From assembly GCA_018304385.1 (NCBI GenBank), contig JAGVWJ010000006.1, positions 1-41,822 of the forward strand: 41,822 nucleotides of DNA. The letters run 5' to 3'. Below are positions 12,855 through 21,207 of the stretch, piece after piece. A program made the translations under genes and the position numbers. The stretch is from Microcaldota archaeon. GTDB taxonomy: Archaea > Micrarchaeota > Micrarchaeia > Anstonellales > Bilamarchaeaceae. Below the pieces are notes generated by a model that was given only the letters and a program-made list of their open reading frames with translations, did not search any database and was not told the origin of the DNA. Positions within the stretch are counted from its first letter, which is position 1. Every line of letters starts with the position of its first letter.

Positions 12855-13554
12855 AGCAGGTTTGCCGCAAATAGGCACTGTTATTGTAACAGCAATAATC
12901 GATTCCATTAATCCATGTGCTATAGGTGTAATGATACTACTAGTTTCTCTAATGATAGCTAATGCAAGGCTAAGACCAAAAATGCTTATGTATGGTGGGC
13001 TTTATATATTTTCGATATTTTTAACCTACCTACTTGCAGGTTTAGGATTAATCGCATTTTTTCAAGTTATCCCTTTATGGGTCTCTGAATATATTGCAAT
13101 AGTTGTAGGTAGTATAATAGTTATAGCCGGTCTAATAGAGGTTAAGGATTTCTTTTGGTATGGTCAAGGCATATCATTATCCATTCCCGCTGAACGTGCT
13201 AAGCAGATAAAAAAGATGCTTGAAAACATTAGTGTATGGGGCGTGATATTTCTAGGTGCATTTGTTGCTGCTGTCGAGCTTCCATGCACTGGCGGCCCAT
13301 ATCTTGCTATAATACTGCTACTATCCCAGAACTTTAATTTCACAGCATTCTTACTTTTAGTTTTCTATAATATCCTATTTGTATTGCCATTAGTGCTTAT
13401 ATTGCTCGCAGTAATGCTTGGTACAAAAGTAACTGCCCTCGCAAAATGGAAACAAGCTTCGCGTGCGCATATGAGATTGGCAATAGGCGTAATTCTTATA
13501 ATACTTGGTTGGTTACTTATATTAATTGCAAATGGAACGATCAATTTGGGATGA
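12844..13554 (+). CDS. CcdA/DsbD-like transmembrane thiol-electron transporter
   Basis: A 236-residue polytopic protein with six predicted membrane helices. It has SINPCAIG at the start of the first helix and VELPCTGGPY in the middle, the paired Cys-Pro motifs of CcdA/DsbD membrane domains that carry electrons from cytosolic thioredoxin to the outer face. Length matches single-domain CcdA. It overlaps the His-rich gene upstream and the ATP-cone gene downstream (ATGA). With the Rieske and CxxC membrane proteins nearby it suggests an envelope redox module. Confidence 0.88.
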   Translation: MAVEAGLPQIGTVIVTAIIDSINPCAIGVMILLVSLMIANARLRPKMLMYGGLYIFSIFLTYLLAGLGLIAFFQVIPLWVSEYIAIVVGSIIVIAGLIEVKDFFWYGQGISLSIPAERAKQIKKMLENISVWGVIFLGAFVAAVELPCTGGPYLAIILLLSQNFNFTAFLLLVFYNILFVLPLVLILLAVMLGTKVTALAKWKQASRAHMRLAIGVILIILGWLLILIANGTINLG

Positions 13555-13865
13555 ATATGGTAAAAGTAAAAAAACCTGAGAAAAAAAACACGCAAGTTAC
13601 GCTGGTTGTAAAACGCCGCGGCCACAGCGAGCCTTTTGATGAGAAGAAGACATATGGTTCGGTTTATGCAGCATGCTCTAATTGCGATCTTCATGAAAAA
13701 GAATGTGAGAAGCTCGCAGAGCAAGTTCTTGATGAACTTAAGAAAGCACTTGCCGGAAAAAAGGAAATAAATTCAACTGAAATATTTGGCTTGGTTATTT
13801 CTATATTGGCTAAATATCATGAGGATGCTGCCATGATGTATGAGTTGCATAGGGATATAAGTTAG
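13551..13865 (+). CDS. Standalone ATP-cone domain protein
   Basis: About 104 residues. VTLVVKRRGHSEPFDEKK matches the opening strands of ATP-cone domains, and TEIFGLVISILAKYHEDAAMMY the closing helices. ATP-cones sense ATP/dATP in ribonucleotide reductase and NrdR; here there is no fused enzyme or zinc ribbon. A pair CSNCDLHEKEC in the middle could bind metal. ATG at 13551 overlaps the CcdA stop; an alternative ATG at 13557 is possible. Probably a nucleotide-sensing regulator; target unknown. Confidence 0.8.
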   Translation: MNMVKVKKPEKKNTQVTLVVKRRGHSEPFDEKKTYGSVYAACSNCDLHEKECEKLAEQVLDELKKALAGKKEINSTEIFGLVISILAKYHEDAAMMYELHRDIS

Positions 13866-13868
13866 TTA

Positions 13869-13896
13869 TGGGTCTTGAGTAATGAGTTTTGAGTTG
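13869..13896 (+). repeat. Degenerate 7-bp tandem repeat, four units
   Basis: Four consecutive heptads fit TGRGTNN directly after the ATP-cone stop and just before the Rieske start. The last overlaps the GGTGA ribosome binding site of the Rieske gene. Related heptads (TGRGCNN) occur at four other gene junctions in the window. Confidence 0.5.
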
Positions 13897-13905
13897 GTGA
13901 ATATT

Positions 13906-14214
13906 ATGGCTGAATTTACAAAGGTTTGTTCAATAAATGATGTAAAAACAAATAGTGCAAAGCGTATTTCTGTTAATGGCCAAGAGCTTGTACTATTTAA
14001 TCTAAATGGAAAGTTCTATGCAATTGAGGCAGCATGTACGCATGCTGGCGGACCTTTAGACGAAGGTGCTATTGAAGGCAATGAAGTTGAATGTCCATGG
14101 CACGGTGCTAAATTTGATATTACAACTGGCAAAACGCTTTCTCCTCCAGCATCAAGCGATGTAAAAAAATATGAAGTAAAAGTAGAAGGAAGCGACGTAA
14201 TGGTTAAGGTTTAG
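13906..14214 (+). CDS. Rieske-type 2Fe-2S protein
   Basis: A 102-residue soluble Rieske domain with cluster motifs CTHAGGPL and CPWHGAKFD, giving two Cys and two His ligands. The fold is of the small NirD/ferredoxin type used for electron transfer to oxygenases or reductases. Start at MAEFTKV because GGTGA lies 7 bases upstream; an upstream in-frame ATG at 13882 would extend through the heptad repeat and is less likely. Its stop codon lies inside a second short heptad repeat. No signal peptide, so cytosolic. Confidence 0.92.
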   Translation: MAEFTKVCSINDVKTNSAKRISVNGQELVLFNLNGKFYAIEAACTHAGGPLDEGAIEGNEVECPWHGAKFDITTGKTLSPPASSDVKKYEVKVEGSDVMVKV

Positions 14215-14224
14215 CAGTGAGCAA
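14211..14224 (+). repeat. Heptad repeat, two units, at the Rieske stop
   Basis: TTAGCAG and TGAGCAA follow each other at 14211-14224 and match the TGRGCNN family seen elsewhere. The Rieske stop codon TAG (14212-14214) is within the first unit. Confidence 0.35.
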
Positions 14225-14232
14225 CTGATACT

Positions 14233-14883
14233 ATGCGCGCATATATTTTATTTTTAATTTTATTTCTGTTATTTGGTTGCGCAATGTCAGGGGGCAGACT
14301 CCCTAGCGCAACCCCCACACCAGCACCCGAACCAGCGCCACAACCAACCCCTTCTCCAGTTCCGCAGCCAGCCCCTCAATCAGAACCTGTTCCATTACCA
14401 ATTGATCGACCATCAGATTATGCAACTGGACAGGCTGAAATAGAACCTTCACCAACGCCAACACCTCAACCAGCTCCATTGCCAGTTCCACAACCTCCGC
14501 CAGCACCAGTTGCTCAACCTAAAGTAATAAACGGAAAAACATTAAGTGAGCGGTTGGAAGAAGCTAGTGATCGTTTGCATACACAAGGGTCTGGTCAGCG
14601 CATAAGAAATGACTTTCCAGATATAAAATTAGTTTATACTGATAATGCGCAAGGCACAGGATTTCCAGAAATGATTCTTCCTTTTAAGTATTACTATAGT
14701 GAAGAGGCAGATAAAACATTTAATATTTGCAAAATTGATCTTACTGTCTTTATCTGTAAAGGAAAGCTCGATAAGCTTATTACAAAAGATGATATCGATA
14801 GCGGACGATGCGAGGTTACCCAAGTGTACCAGGATCCGCGGGCTGGCGGAAGAGGTGGATACAATTACCCATATAATAGTTAA
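14233..14883 (+). CDS. Lipoprotein with long proline-rich linker
   Basis: The N-terminus MRAYILFLILFLLFGC is a lipoprotein signal with lipobox LFGC, so the mature protein is probably lipid-anchored outside. Residues about 20-95 are an extended linker rich in Pro, Ala and Gln (PAPEPAPQPTPSP). The C-terminal domain, about 100-216, has three Cys (NICKIDLTVFICKG, GRCEVTQ) and no recognised fold. Within the linker, 14288-14316 is a palindromic element shared with two other genes here. The last 29 bases overlap the next gene. Confidence 0.75.
   Translation: MRAYILFLILFLLFGCAMSGGRLPSATPTPAPEPAPQPTPSPVPQPAPQSEPVPLPIDRPSDYATGQAEIEPSPTPTPQPAPLPVPQPPPAPVAQPKVINGKTLSERLEEASDRLHTQGSGQRIRNDFPDIKLVYTDNAQGTGFPEMILPFKYYYSEEADKTFNICKIDLTVFICKGKLDKLITKDDIDSGRCEVTQVYQDPRAGGRGGYNYPYNS
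14288..14316 (+). repeat. 29-bp in-frame palindromic element, copy 1
   Basis: Begins CAGGGGGCAGACTCCC and ends CTAGCGCAACCCCC. It aligns without gaps to copies at 23005-23033 and 26354-26382, and is read in the same frame in each (GG-x-x-PSATP). Confidence 0.55.
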
Positions 14884-15373
14884 AGCCCTAAAAAAGGTAT
14901 TTTCAGAGAAAAAATATATTTTACTCTCATTATTTTTCGCAGCATTTATGTTTTCAATTCTTATTCTACTGCCAGTTGGCCGCTTTAACTACAAGGCGTT
15001 TTACTATCAGGTCACTGGGTTAGATGGCGCTTCGCTTTTTATTATGGTTTTGTTTTCTATTATTTTGGGGATCTTAATATCCATGCAGGTTTATTTGATT
15101 AAGAAAACGCATGAATCAAAGAAAAAATTATTTGGTAAAGGAATTATTTCTGGATTTTTTTCATTTTTCGCAGGTATTTTCGGGAGCGCAGTTTGTGTTG
15201 CGTGTCTATCTATCTTATTAGGGTTTCTTGGAATCGGAGCGATAACATTTCTAATTACCTATCGCACTCATCTTTTTGTTTTATCTGCACTAATTGCATT
15301 ATTCTCGCTTTATTCTGCCTCGCGCGGCGTTATAGCGCATGAAGAATGCAAGGTTTGTAAAATTAAAATATAG
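14855..15373 (+). CDS. Four-helix membrane protein with CxxC pairs
   Basis: A GTG at 14855 gives 172 residues, with the start overlapping the preceding lipoprotein. The coding frame itself is open further upstream, but that part is only an alternative frame of the lipoprotein. Hydrophobic segments near residues 22-42, 57-80, 95-122 and 130-150 include GSAVCVACLSILLGFLG (CVAC within a membrane helix), and the tail ends EECKVCKIKI. Thiol pairs in a membrane helix and at the C-terminus suggest metal or disulfide chemistry, in keeping with the CcdA-like gene nearby. No clear ribosome binding site, so the start is uncertain. Confidence 0.6.
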   Translation: MDTITHIIVKALKKVFSEKKYILLSLFFAAFMFSILILLPVGRFNYKAFYYQVTGLDGASLFIMVLFSIILGILISMQVYLIKKTHESKKKLFGKGIISGFFSFFAGIFGSAVCVACLSILLGFLGIGAITFLITYRTHLFVLSALIALFSLYSASRGVIAHEECKVCKIKI

Positions 15374-15378
15374 TCTTC

Positions 15379-16260
15379 TCATTTTTTGGCTTTGAAAAAT
15401 TTAAGAAAAATTAATGTAATAACTATAATAGCAATAAGTAATACGGTACTATTGTCGCCCTTTTTTACCTCTTTTTTTCGTGTGTCTACTACTGGCTCTT
15501 TTATTTTTATAGTATTTGTTTGGTTTTTGGCAAGTATAATTGGCTCTGCCTTTGTTGTTTGACTTATGTTTTCATAAGGTTCAACTTTTATGGTTTCATT
15601 TTTTTTAACACAGTTGCTATTAATACAAGTTAATCCATTATTGCACTTTTCAATAATCTGTATTGCTCTAGAATTATTACACATATATTCTATTATTGCA
15701 TCGTCATCACAATGTTTTTCAAGTATTTTTTTAGTTATATTAAATTTTATTTTATTTACCTCTTTATAAGTTGAAACTATAGTTTCTGAAACAGAAGAGT
15801 TATCCAATGATTGACATTCATAATCCTCTTCTGCTGTCAAAGCGAATGTTATTTCTTTTTGTATCGCAGTACATTCACAGTTTTTTTCATTAGTGCATTT
15901 TATATCAAATTTTGCAGTTATGTTCTCTAGTTTTAGCATAAAATTAATTGTTTTGTTTGTTGTTGGTTCAATAACCATGAACCAGTGTTTTTCATTTTTT
16001 CTTAGGGTGGTTACTTCCTGTTCTTGATAGCCTGGGCCAAAGGGGGCGGAAGGATGTATTATAGAAGCCGTTGAAGTCGCAGAAACCATGCAAGAATTAA
16101 GCACGTTATTATAATAAGAGTCAACATTTACCTCAAAAAATAATCCTCTATCTTGCCCTACTTCAATTTGAATTTTCGTACCTACTGGTCCAATTGTATA
16201 AACTGCAGAAAAAATTATTGTTACTAAGGATAAAATGAAAAGTATATATCTTATTTGCAT
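15379..16260 (-). CDS. Surface protein with signal peptide, many N-glycosylation sites and C-terminal anchor
   Basis: The N-terminus MQIRYILFILSLVTIIFSAVYT is a signal peptide and the C-terminus (STVLLIAIIVITLIFLKFFKAKK) is a membrane helix with a basic stop-transfer. Between them is a beta-rich extracellular region with about ten Asn-x-Ser/Thr sequons (NKTINF, NITAK, NSSVS). Paired Cys residues form a likely disulfide-bonded module near residues 195-220 (CNNGLTCINSNC). Probably a glycosylated cell-surface protein. It is convergent with the CxxC membrane gene, 5 bases apart. No family recognised. Confidence 0.7.
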   Translation of the reverse strand: MQIRYILFILSLVTIIFSAVYTIGPVGTKIQIEVGQDRGLFFEVNVDSYYNNVLNSCMVSATSTASIIHPSAPFGPGYQEQEVTTLRKNEKHWFMVIEPTTNKTINFMLKLENITAKFDIKCTNEKNCECTAIQKEITFALTAEEDYECQSLDNSSVSETIVSTYKEVNKIKFNITKKILEKHCDDDAIIEYMCNNSRAIQIIEKCNNGLTCINSNCVKKNETIKVEPYENISQTTKAEPIILAKNQTNTIKIKEPVVDTRKKEVKKGDNSTVLLIAIIVITLIFLKFFKAKK

Positions 16261-16338
16261 ATTGAGTCGCCATTTGAAATTTGCTAGTTAATATTTATAA
16301 TATTAAGGGCATTTAATCTTGTTTTTTGGAAAAAATAA

Positions 16339-17379
16339 TTAAGTTTTAATCTTCCTTCTAAATTTAATATAAGTAGAGTAATCAACATACTGTTTTCTCA
16401 TAACGTAATCCTTTACCATAGGCGCTAGTTCTCGTTTTTCATCTATTCTATCGGTTACTGTTAGAGAGAACGCATCGCTTCCAGCTCCGCTTCCATAAGA
16501 AACACATAATATTTTTTGCCCAGCCTTTGCCTCATCTAATATTGCTGCAAGTCCGATCATGCTTGCACCTGAATAAGTATTTCCAATAGTTGGTGTAAGC
16601 AATCCAGCTTTCATCTTTTCAGGTGCAATACCTAACTTTTTCCCAACCTCTAATGGAAACTTTGCATTGGGCTGATGGAATACAACATAATCAAAATCAT
16701 TTGCTTTCATTCCGCACTTCTGCATTAATCCTTCTGTTGCACCTAGTACATGTTTAAAATAAGCAGGACCGCCAGTAAATCTACCACCATGTGAGGGATA
16801 CTCACTTCCTTGCCTGCGCCAGAAATCAGGTGTATCTGTTGTATATGAAAAAGTACATTCAATATTAGCAATAGACTCTGTATTCTTTCCAATAATAAAT
16901 GCAGCCGCGCCACTGCCAGCGCTATATTCTAATGCATCTCCTGGTCTTCCTTGTGCAGTATCTGCACCAATTGTTATTCCATATTCAATAATATTGCTAT
17001 CTACCATACCCATGAGCATTTGTATTCCAGCAGTGCCTGCTTTGCATGCAAATTCTAAATCTGCTGCCGTGGTATTAGGCGTCGCACCTATTGCCTCTGC
17101 AACAATGGTAGCAGTAGGCTTGACAGCATAAGGATGCGATTCGCTTCCAACATAAACCGCACCGATCTTTTTTGGATTGATTTTAGCTCGAGCAAGCGCA
17201 TTTCTTGCAGCTTCTACACTAAGCGTTGCTGCATCCTCATCTACTCCACCAACTGCCTTTTCTAGAATGCCCAATCCTTTTTCTATGCGTTCGGTTTCTT
17301 CGCCCCAAACGCGTGCTATCTCTGCGGTTTTAATTCTATAAGTAGGAACGTAAGCTCCATAACCTACAATACCGGACAT
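16339..17379 (-). CDS. Hydroxymethylglutaryl-CoA synthase, archaeal type
   Basis: Makes HMG-CoA from acetyl-CoA and acetoacetyl-CoA, the committed step toward mevalonate and archaeal isoprenoid lipids. Catalytic residues are visible: Glu80 in [11 protein letters not shown], Cys112 in LEFACKAGT, and His235 in VVFHQPNAK. At 346 residues it has the archaeal length. The start at 17379 (MSGIVGYG) has GTGAT about 5 bases upstream; the ATG 9 bases earlier is less likely. In many archaea this gene sits with an acetoacetyl-CoA thiolase and a DUF35 OB-fold protein. Neither is adjacent here, so they must be elsewhere. Confidence 0.95.
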   Translation of the reverse strand: MSGIVGYGAYVPTYRIKTAEIARVWGEETERIEKGLGILEKAVGGVDEDAATLSVEAARNALARAKINPKKIGAVYVGSESHPYAVKPTATIVAEAIGATPNTTAADLEFACKAGTAGIQMLMGMVDSNIIEYGITIGADTAQGRPGDALEYSAGSGAAAFIIGKNTESIANIECTFSYTTDTPDFWRRQGSEYPSHGGRFTGGPAYFKHVLGATEGLMQKCGMKANDFDYVVFHQPNAKFPLEVGKKLGIAPEKMKAGLLTPTIGNTYSGASMIGLAAILDEAKAGQKILCVSYGSGAGSDAFSLTVTDRIDEKRELAPMVKDYVMRKQYVDYSTYIKFRRKIKT

Positions 17380-17490
17380 AAATATCACTCTCGTTAATTA
17401 GTAAAGTTATATATGTTATTTGGCTTTTAAAACTACGCTTTTTAGCGCATTAATTACGTCAATTGCCTGTAAAATAAAAAAAAGAAAAAA

Positions 17491-18270
17491 TTATACTGGA
17501 GGCGGTGCTGCAGGTGCTTGTGGTTTTCTACTTAAGAAGAACCATAGTAGCGCAAGTACGATTACTATTACCACTACCGCACCAATTATTAGCATCATAT
17601 TGCTGCCAGCTTCAGATTCTACTACGAGCGGTGCTGAGTCTGCTAATACCTCAACTAAATTGAATATTGCCTTGTTGCCATCTTTTTTTGCCTCATAACT
17701 ACCAGCTGTTGCCTTTGTTACTGTGCCGGGCATTTCAACAACGTATGTCATATTTATCTGAAATGCTTTGTTTTGGCTCATTTGATCTGCTGTTTGCTTG
17801 TTTTTTACTTTATCACTGAAGTCTAAATCCTGAGCTGGTCCACCACCAAGTCCACCACCTAGTGCGCCTCCAGAATCTGCACCAGCTTTCATATATAAAT
17901 CTGCAGGTAATTTATTCACTGTTAATATCTGTTTATTATCTTTAGATTCAAATGTATAAAATCCATCTTCAGCCTTAAATGATTTTTTAAGTGTCCAGAC
18001 ATTATTCTCAACCTTACATTCCACGCCTTCTTTAAGTTGTGCTTGCACGCTTGCGCATAATAATGCAAGTTGTTGTGATGGATCTGGTTGTCCACTGCCA
18101 CTGCCAGCTGCACCACCAAATCCTTTCATAGCACTAATATACCCAGTCAAGTCAATTTGTTGTTCTAATGTAGAACTTCCATCACCATTTACCTTATGAT
18201 AATAAGTTATACTTATGCATCCAGCTAAAAATACCAAAATGACAAGTCCAAACAATAGTAATTTTCTCAT
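17491..18270 (-). CDS. Lipoprotein with C-terminal membrane anchor
   Basis: Lipobox FLAGC at residues 14-18, then a soluble domain starting SITYYHKVNGDGSSTLEQQI, a pattern seen in LppM/DUF3153-like lipoproteins. A Gly-rich segment (GGALGGGLGGGP) interrupts the domain. The C-terminus has a membrane helix (MLIIGAVVVIVIVLALLWFF) and a short proline tail. It is therefore tethered at both ends, facing outward. Function unknown. It lies between HMG-CoA synthase and the aminotransferase on the same strand. Confidence 0.7.
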   Translation of the reverse strand: MRKLLLFGLVILVFLAGCISITYYHKVNGDGSSTLEQQIDLTGYISAMKGFGGAAGSGSGQPDPSQQLALLCASVQAQLKEGVECKVENNVWTLKKSFKAEDGFYTFESKDNKQILTVNKLPADLYMKAGADSGGALGGGLGGGPAQDLDFSDKVKNKQTADQMSQNKAFQINMTYVVEMPGTVTKATAGSYEAKKDGNKAIFNLVEVLADSAPLVVESEAGSNMMLIIGAVVVIVIVLALLWFFLSRKPQAPAAPPPV

Positions 18271-18346
18271 TATATCATCCTCATTTAATTTATCCTGAAT
18301 GGTTTATTATAATAATGTTTAAAAATCCAACATAATAATAAAAATT

Positions 18347-19516
18347 TCAATGTTTCTTCATAAACGCTTCTATACGATCAAGCGCCTCACCTAAACGCTG
18401 CAAGCTAGGCAAAAATACAACCCTAAAAAACATCCTATCTGGCATGGTGCTAGTAAATCCAGTGCCAGGTACAACTACTACACCTTCATGCAATAGCGCT
18501 CGTACAAATGCCCAATCACTTTTCCATTTTTTGTGTGTATGATTTTCTATCTCTACAAATGCATAAAACGTTCCTTTTGGCTTTACCATTTTTAACCCAT
18601 CTATTTCTTTTATTCTCTTATCTAGTAAATCGCAGCGCTTCTTTAGTTCGCTATTGAATTCTCCAACATGTTTGTTATTTCCACGCAGCGCAGCTATGCC
18701 AGCACGCTGCATTTCCCAGTTTACGCTTAATCTTTGGTTGCATAATCTTTGAATTGCATCCTTTATCTTATCCCAACGGTGTCCATGGAACGCCAGATAA
18801 CCAACGCGCGCTCCTGGATAAATATAATTCTTAGAAATAGAGTTTCCGCTTACTAATGGCACGTCTTTGCAAAGCTCGCGCAGATTCACACTCTCTCCTT
18901 CAAAAACCAAAAGTTCATACGCATCATCTGCAATAATTGGAAGCCCATGCTCACCAGCAATGTCAACAATTTCTTTAAGCGTTTTTCTAGAATATACTGC
19001 GCCAGTCGGATTATTAGGTGAAATAACCAATATTGCCTTTGTATATTTGTTTATTTTTCTGCGTAGATCGTGCGTATCAGGTTCCCAGTTTTCATCAGAT
19101 TCGTAAAATAATTCGCTACCAAAGCTAACACGCTGCTTGGTTAAATAGAGTGGATAAGTAGGAGATGGTAAAATAATATTTCTGCCGGGATCAACCATTG
19201 CCTGAAATAGGAAGTCTATTCCTTCGCTTAAGCCAGCGCAAATAAAAACATCTTCTGGCTGTACGCCTTCATATTCTGCAACTGCTTTTTTAAGGTCAGG
19301 ATCACCCTCACTTGGTGCATAACCAGAGTAATTATGCGCTAATGCCTCCTTTGCAGCATCTAAAATGTGCTGCGGTGGTCTAAATCCATATGGCCCAGGA
19401 TCACCTATATTAAGATATATCATGTCCTTTCCTTGTTTTTCTAAGATCTTAGCTTCCTGTACAATATCTCGTATTGGGTAACTAACTAAATCACTTTTTC
19501 TAGATGGTTCTATCAT
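18347..19516 (-). CDS. Class I/II aminotransferase, alanine aminotransferase-like
   Basis: PLP-dependent fold type I enzyme of 389 residues. Conserved marks are LNIGDPGPYGF near residue 37, GYAPSEGDPDLKKAV, the SPNNPTGAVY motif, ADDAYELL, and the Schiff-base lysine in SISKNY followed by GARVGYLAF. The overall pattern best fits the archaeal AlaA/aspartate aminotransferase subgroup, converting alanine and 2-oxoglutarate to pyruvate and glutamate, but substrate is not certain. GGTGAT stands 4 bases before the ATG. Monocistronic by position. Confidence 0.9.
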   Translation of the reverse strand: MIEPSRKSDLVSYPIRDIVQEAKILEKQGKDMIYLNIGDPGPYGFRPPQHILDAAKEALAHNYSGYAPSEGDPDLKKAVAEYEGVQPEDVFICAGLSEGIDFLFQAMVDPGRNIILPSPTYPLYLTKQRVSFGSELFYESDENWEPDTHDLRRKINKYTKAILVISPNNPTGAVYSRKTLKEIVDIAGEHGLPIIADDAYELLVFEGESVNLRELCKDVPLVSGNSISKNYIYPGARVGYLAFHGHRWDKIKDAIQRLCNQRLSVNWEMQRAGIAALRGNNKHVGEFNSELKKRCDLLDKRIKEIDGLKMVKPKGTFYAFVEIENHTHKKWKSDWAFVRALLHEGVVVVPGTGFTSTMPDRMFFRVVFLPSLQRLGEALDRIEAFMKKH

Positions 19517-19568
19517 TTAATCACCAACAAAAATAGTAATATCATTCCAGTCAAAAGGGTTTTTATTA

Positions 19569-19907
19569 CTAGTGTTTTTTCTTAGCAATTGTCACCATAA
19601 CTTTTTTTGGTTCATTGCCTACAACTACAATCCGTTCAGTGCTAATTATTTCTTCTACTTCTTCATCACAGTTTGTAACATCATCAATAAATATACAAAG
19701 ATTCGTTAGTTCGCCAATGCGCTTTATATCGTTTTCATATTTATTAGAATCAATTCCATTTCTCAAATAAACCACGCGCCAAACATCATTTGCTAGCTGG
19801 TATTTGTATAAAGAATCATCTACTCCACGCGCGTGCTGTTCGCTTGCAACAAATGATACGAATGAAACAAGGAACAATAGCGAAATAATTGCCTCAAGTG
19901 TCTGCAT
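19569..19907 (-). CDS. Pilin-like membrane protein
   Basis: Starts MQTLEAIISLLFLVSFVSFVAS: Gln-Thr-Leu-Glu followed by a hydrophobic helix, similar to the processed region of archaeal type IV pilin-like proteins. ATG at 19907 is preferred because GGTGA is 5 bases upstream, inside the end of the preceding gene. The C-terminal part has two Cys (LCIFIDDVTNCDEE). Last gene of a four-gene run with the same architecture, probably a pilus or cell-surface assembly. Not a named family. Confidence 0.65.
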   Translation of the reverse strand: MQTLEAIISLLFLVSFVSFVASEQHARGVDDSLYKYQLANDVWRVVYLRNGIDSNKYENDIKRIGELTNLCIFIDDVTNCDEEVEEIISTERIVVVGNEPKKVMVTIAKKKH

Positions 19908-19908
19908 T

Positions 19909-20298
19909 CTATTCACCACATATAAATAATTGTCTTATCTCTTTATCTTCGCCAAAAACAACAATTCGATAAATGCAATTTTTTCCATCAGGCTGCCAGC
20001 CAACATGTAATTCAGTTAGTCCCATGCTTTTCTTTAATTCATCTGCATTTACTTTTGCCAGTTCATTTTCGTCTATCCAGTTTGGTTTTACGCTATCTGT
20101 TTTCTTTGCAGCTAAGTCGTTCACAACAAGTTCGCTAACAGATACCAATTTATTATGCAATATTTGCGAGTGCAATTCATTCTGATTTTTCTCGCTTATA
20201 AAGTTCGCATAACTAATTAGATAAATTGCAATAAGTAATATTGGTATAAAACTTAGCATTGTATCAAATGACAAAAACCCTTTATATGTGCTGCGCAT
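19909..20298 (-). CDS. Pilin-like membrane protein
   Basis: MRSTYKGFLSFDTMLSFIPILLIAIYL is a basic, short leader followed by a hydrophobic helix, typical of class III signal peptides (Lys-Gly before the helix). The rest is a small globular domain with two Cys (GKNCIYRI, LFICGE). ATG at 20298 is preferred over one 33 bases earlier because the longer form would overlap more of the upstream gene and bury the leader. It overlaps the genes on both sides by a few bases. Confidence 0.65.
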   Translation of the reverse strand: MRSTYKGFLSFDTMLSFIPILLIAIYLISYANFISEKNQNELHSQILHNKLVSVSELVVNDLAAKKTDSVKPNWIDENELAKVNADELKKSMGLTELHVGWQPDGKNCIYRIVVFGEDKEIRQLFICGE

Positions 20299-20599
20299 TG
20301 CTTTCACGTCTATTAAAAATAGTATTAGCAACTATTGTTTTTCCATCATGTTCAATAATAACAAGATCATTTTCGATTCTATAATTATAATCGCCAATTT
20401 TAATGGCTTTATAGTTTCCAATACTAGCAAGCATATCAATTGTTCTTGCGATCTGCTCTGCTTTGATTGTTTCACTTATTATTTCTTCCTGATTTTTTGC
20501 CTTTTCATAAAAATTTATCAAGATAAGTGACATTGAGCTGATTATTGCAAGAATTATTAGAAAATTAAATAAAAACTCTAGGCTTATCTGCGCGCGCAT
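20282..20599 (-). CDS. Class III signal peptide protein (type IV pilin-like)
   Basis: MRAQISLEFLFNFLIILAII carries the best pilin signature of the group: Ala-Gln-Ile-Ser-Leu-Glu-Phe at the start of the hydrophobic helix, as in PF04021-type archaeal signal peptides cleaved by a prepilin peptidase. The 105-residue length is that of a minor pilin. Start overlaps the stop of the upstream gene. Prepilin peptidase and the secretion ATPase are not in the window. Confidence 0.75.
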   Translation of the reverse strand: MRAQISLEFLFNFLIILAIISSMSLILINFYEKAKNQEEIISETIKAEQIARTIDMLASIGNYKAIKIGDYNYRIENDLVIIEHDGKTIVANTIFNRRESNAQHI

Positions 20600-21195
20600 T
20601 ATCTTACCTCGCTGGCTGGTATATAAGATACTGAAGCCATTTCAAATGAATAAATAGAAATACCAATTACCCCATTATCTAGTGATTCTTTCCAAAATTG
20701 GACAGTAGCGGAGCCATCTGCGTTTTCCCTATCTATACTCGCGTCAACTTGAATAAATTCCGCGCATGCAATATTTTCTATTTCAAAACATTCATTGCAA
20801 GTCAGGCTATTCCTTTCTTTAAGCATTTTATCTCTTAGATTTCTTAATTCTGTTTCATCAACAAACCCGCACCATATTTTAAAATCAAACGTATCATCTT
20901 TAAGATTAGCAAGTTTTTTGATTTCATCATGCGCTCGCAGTCTTGCCATTGCCTTGGCCTCGTTAATATTTGGCGGTTTTCCAATTGCAACATTTTCTTT
21001 AATGTAGTCCTTAACTGCGCGTTCTGCACCAATTTTTGCTAGATCTAATGCAGTATTTTTTATATCTAATTCTAGCGAGTGCATTCTCTTGAGTTGAATC
21101 GCTTTAGAGTAATTAGTTGAAATATTAACTGAAAGTAAAACTATGATAATTGCAATGCTTAAGAAAACTAGTATAAAAGAGACAAAGGCGCGCAG
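20599..21195 (-). CDS. Pilin-like membrane protein with predicted CTG start
   Basis: The frame is open back to a stop at 21208-21210, and the region before the first ATG (21084) encodes RAFVSFILVFLSIAIIIVLL, a membrane helix like those in the three following genes. The only well-placed initiator is CTG at 21193-21195, with GAGGT 7 bases upstream; ATA at 21199-21201 is the alternative. That gives 198 residues. The body is soluble, with several Cys (WCGFVDE, LTCNECFEIENIAC). The start is inferred; coding itself is secure. Confidence 0.6.
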   Translation of the reverse strand: MRAFVSFILVFLSIAIIIVLLSVNISTNYSKAIQLKRMHSLELDIKNTALDLAKIGAERAVKDYIKENVAIGKPPNINEAKAMARLRAHDEIKKLANLKDDTFDFKIWCGFVDETELRNLRDKMLKERNSLTCNECFEIENIACAEFIQVDASIDRENADGSATVQFWKESLDNGVIGISIYSFEMASVSYIPASEVR

Positions 21196-21207
21196 CTGTA
21201 TTACCTC

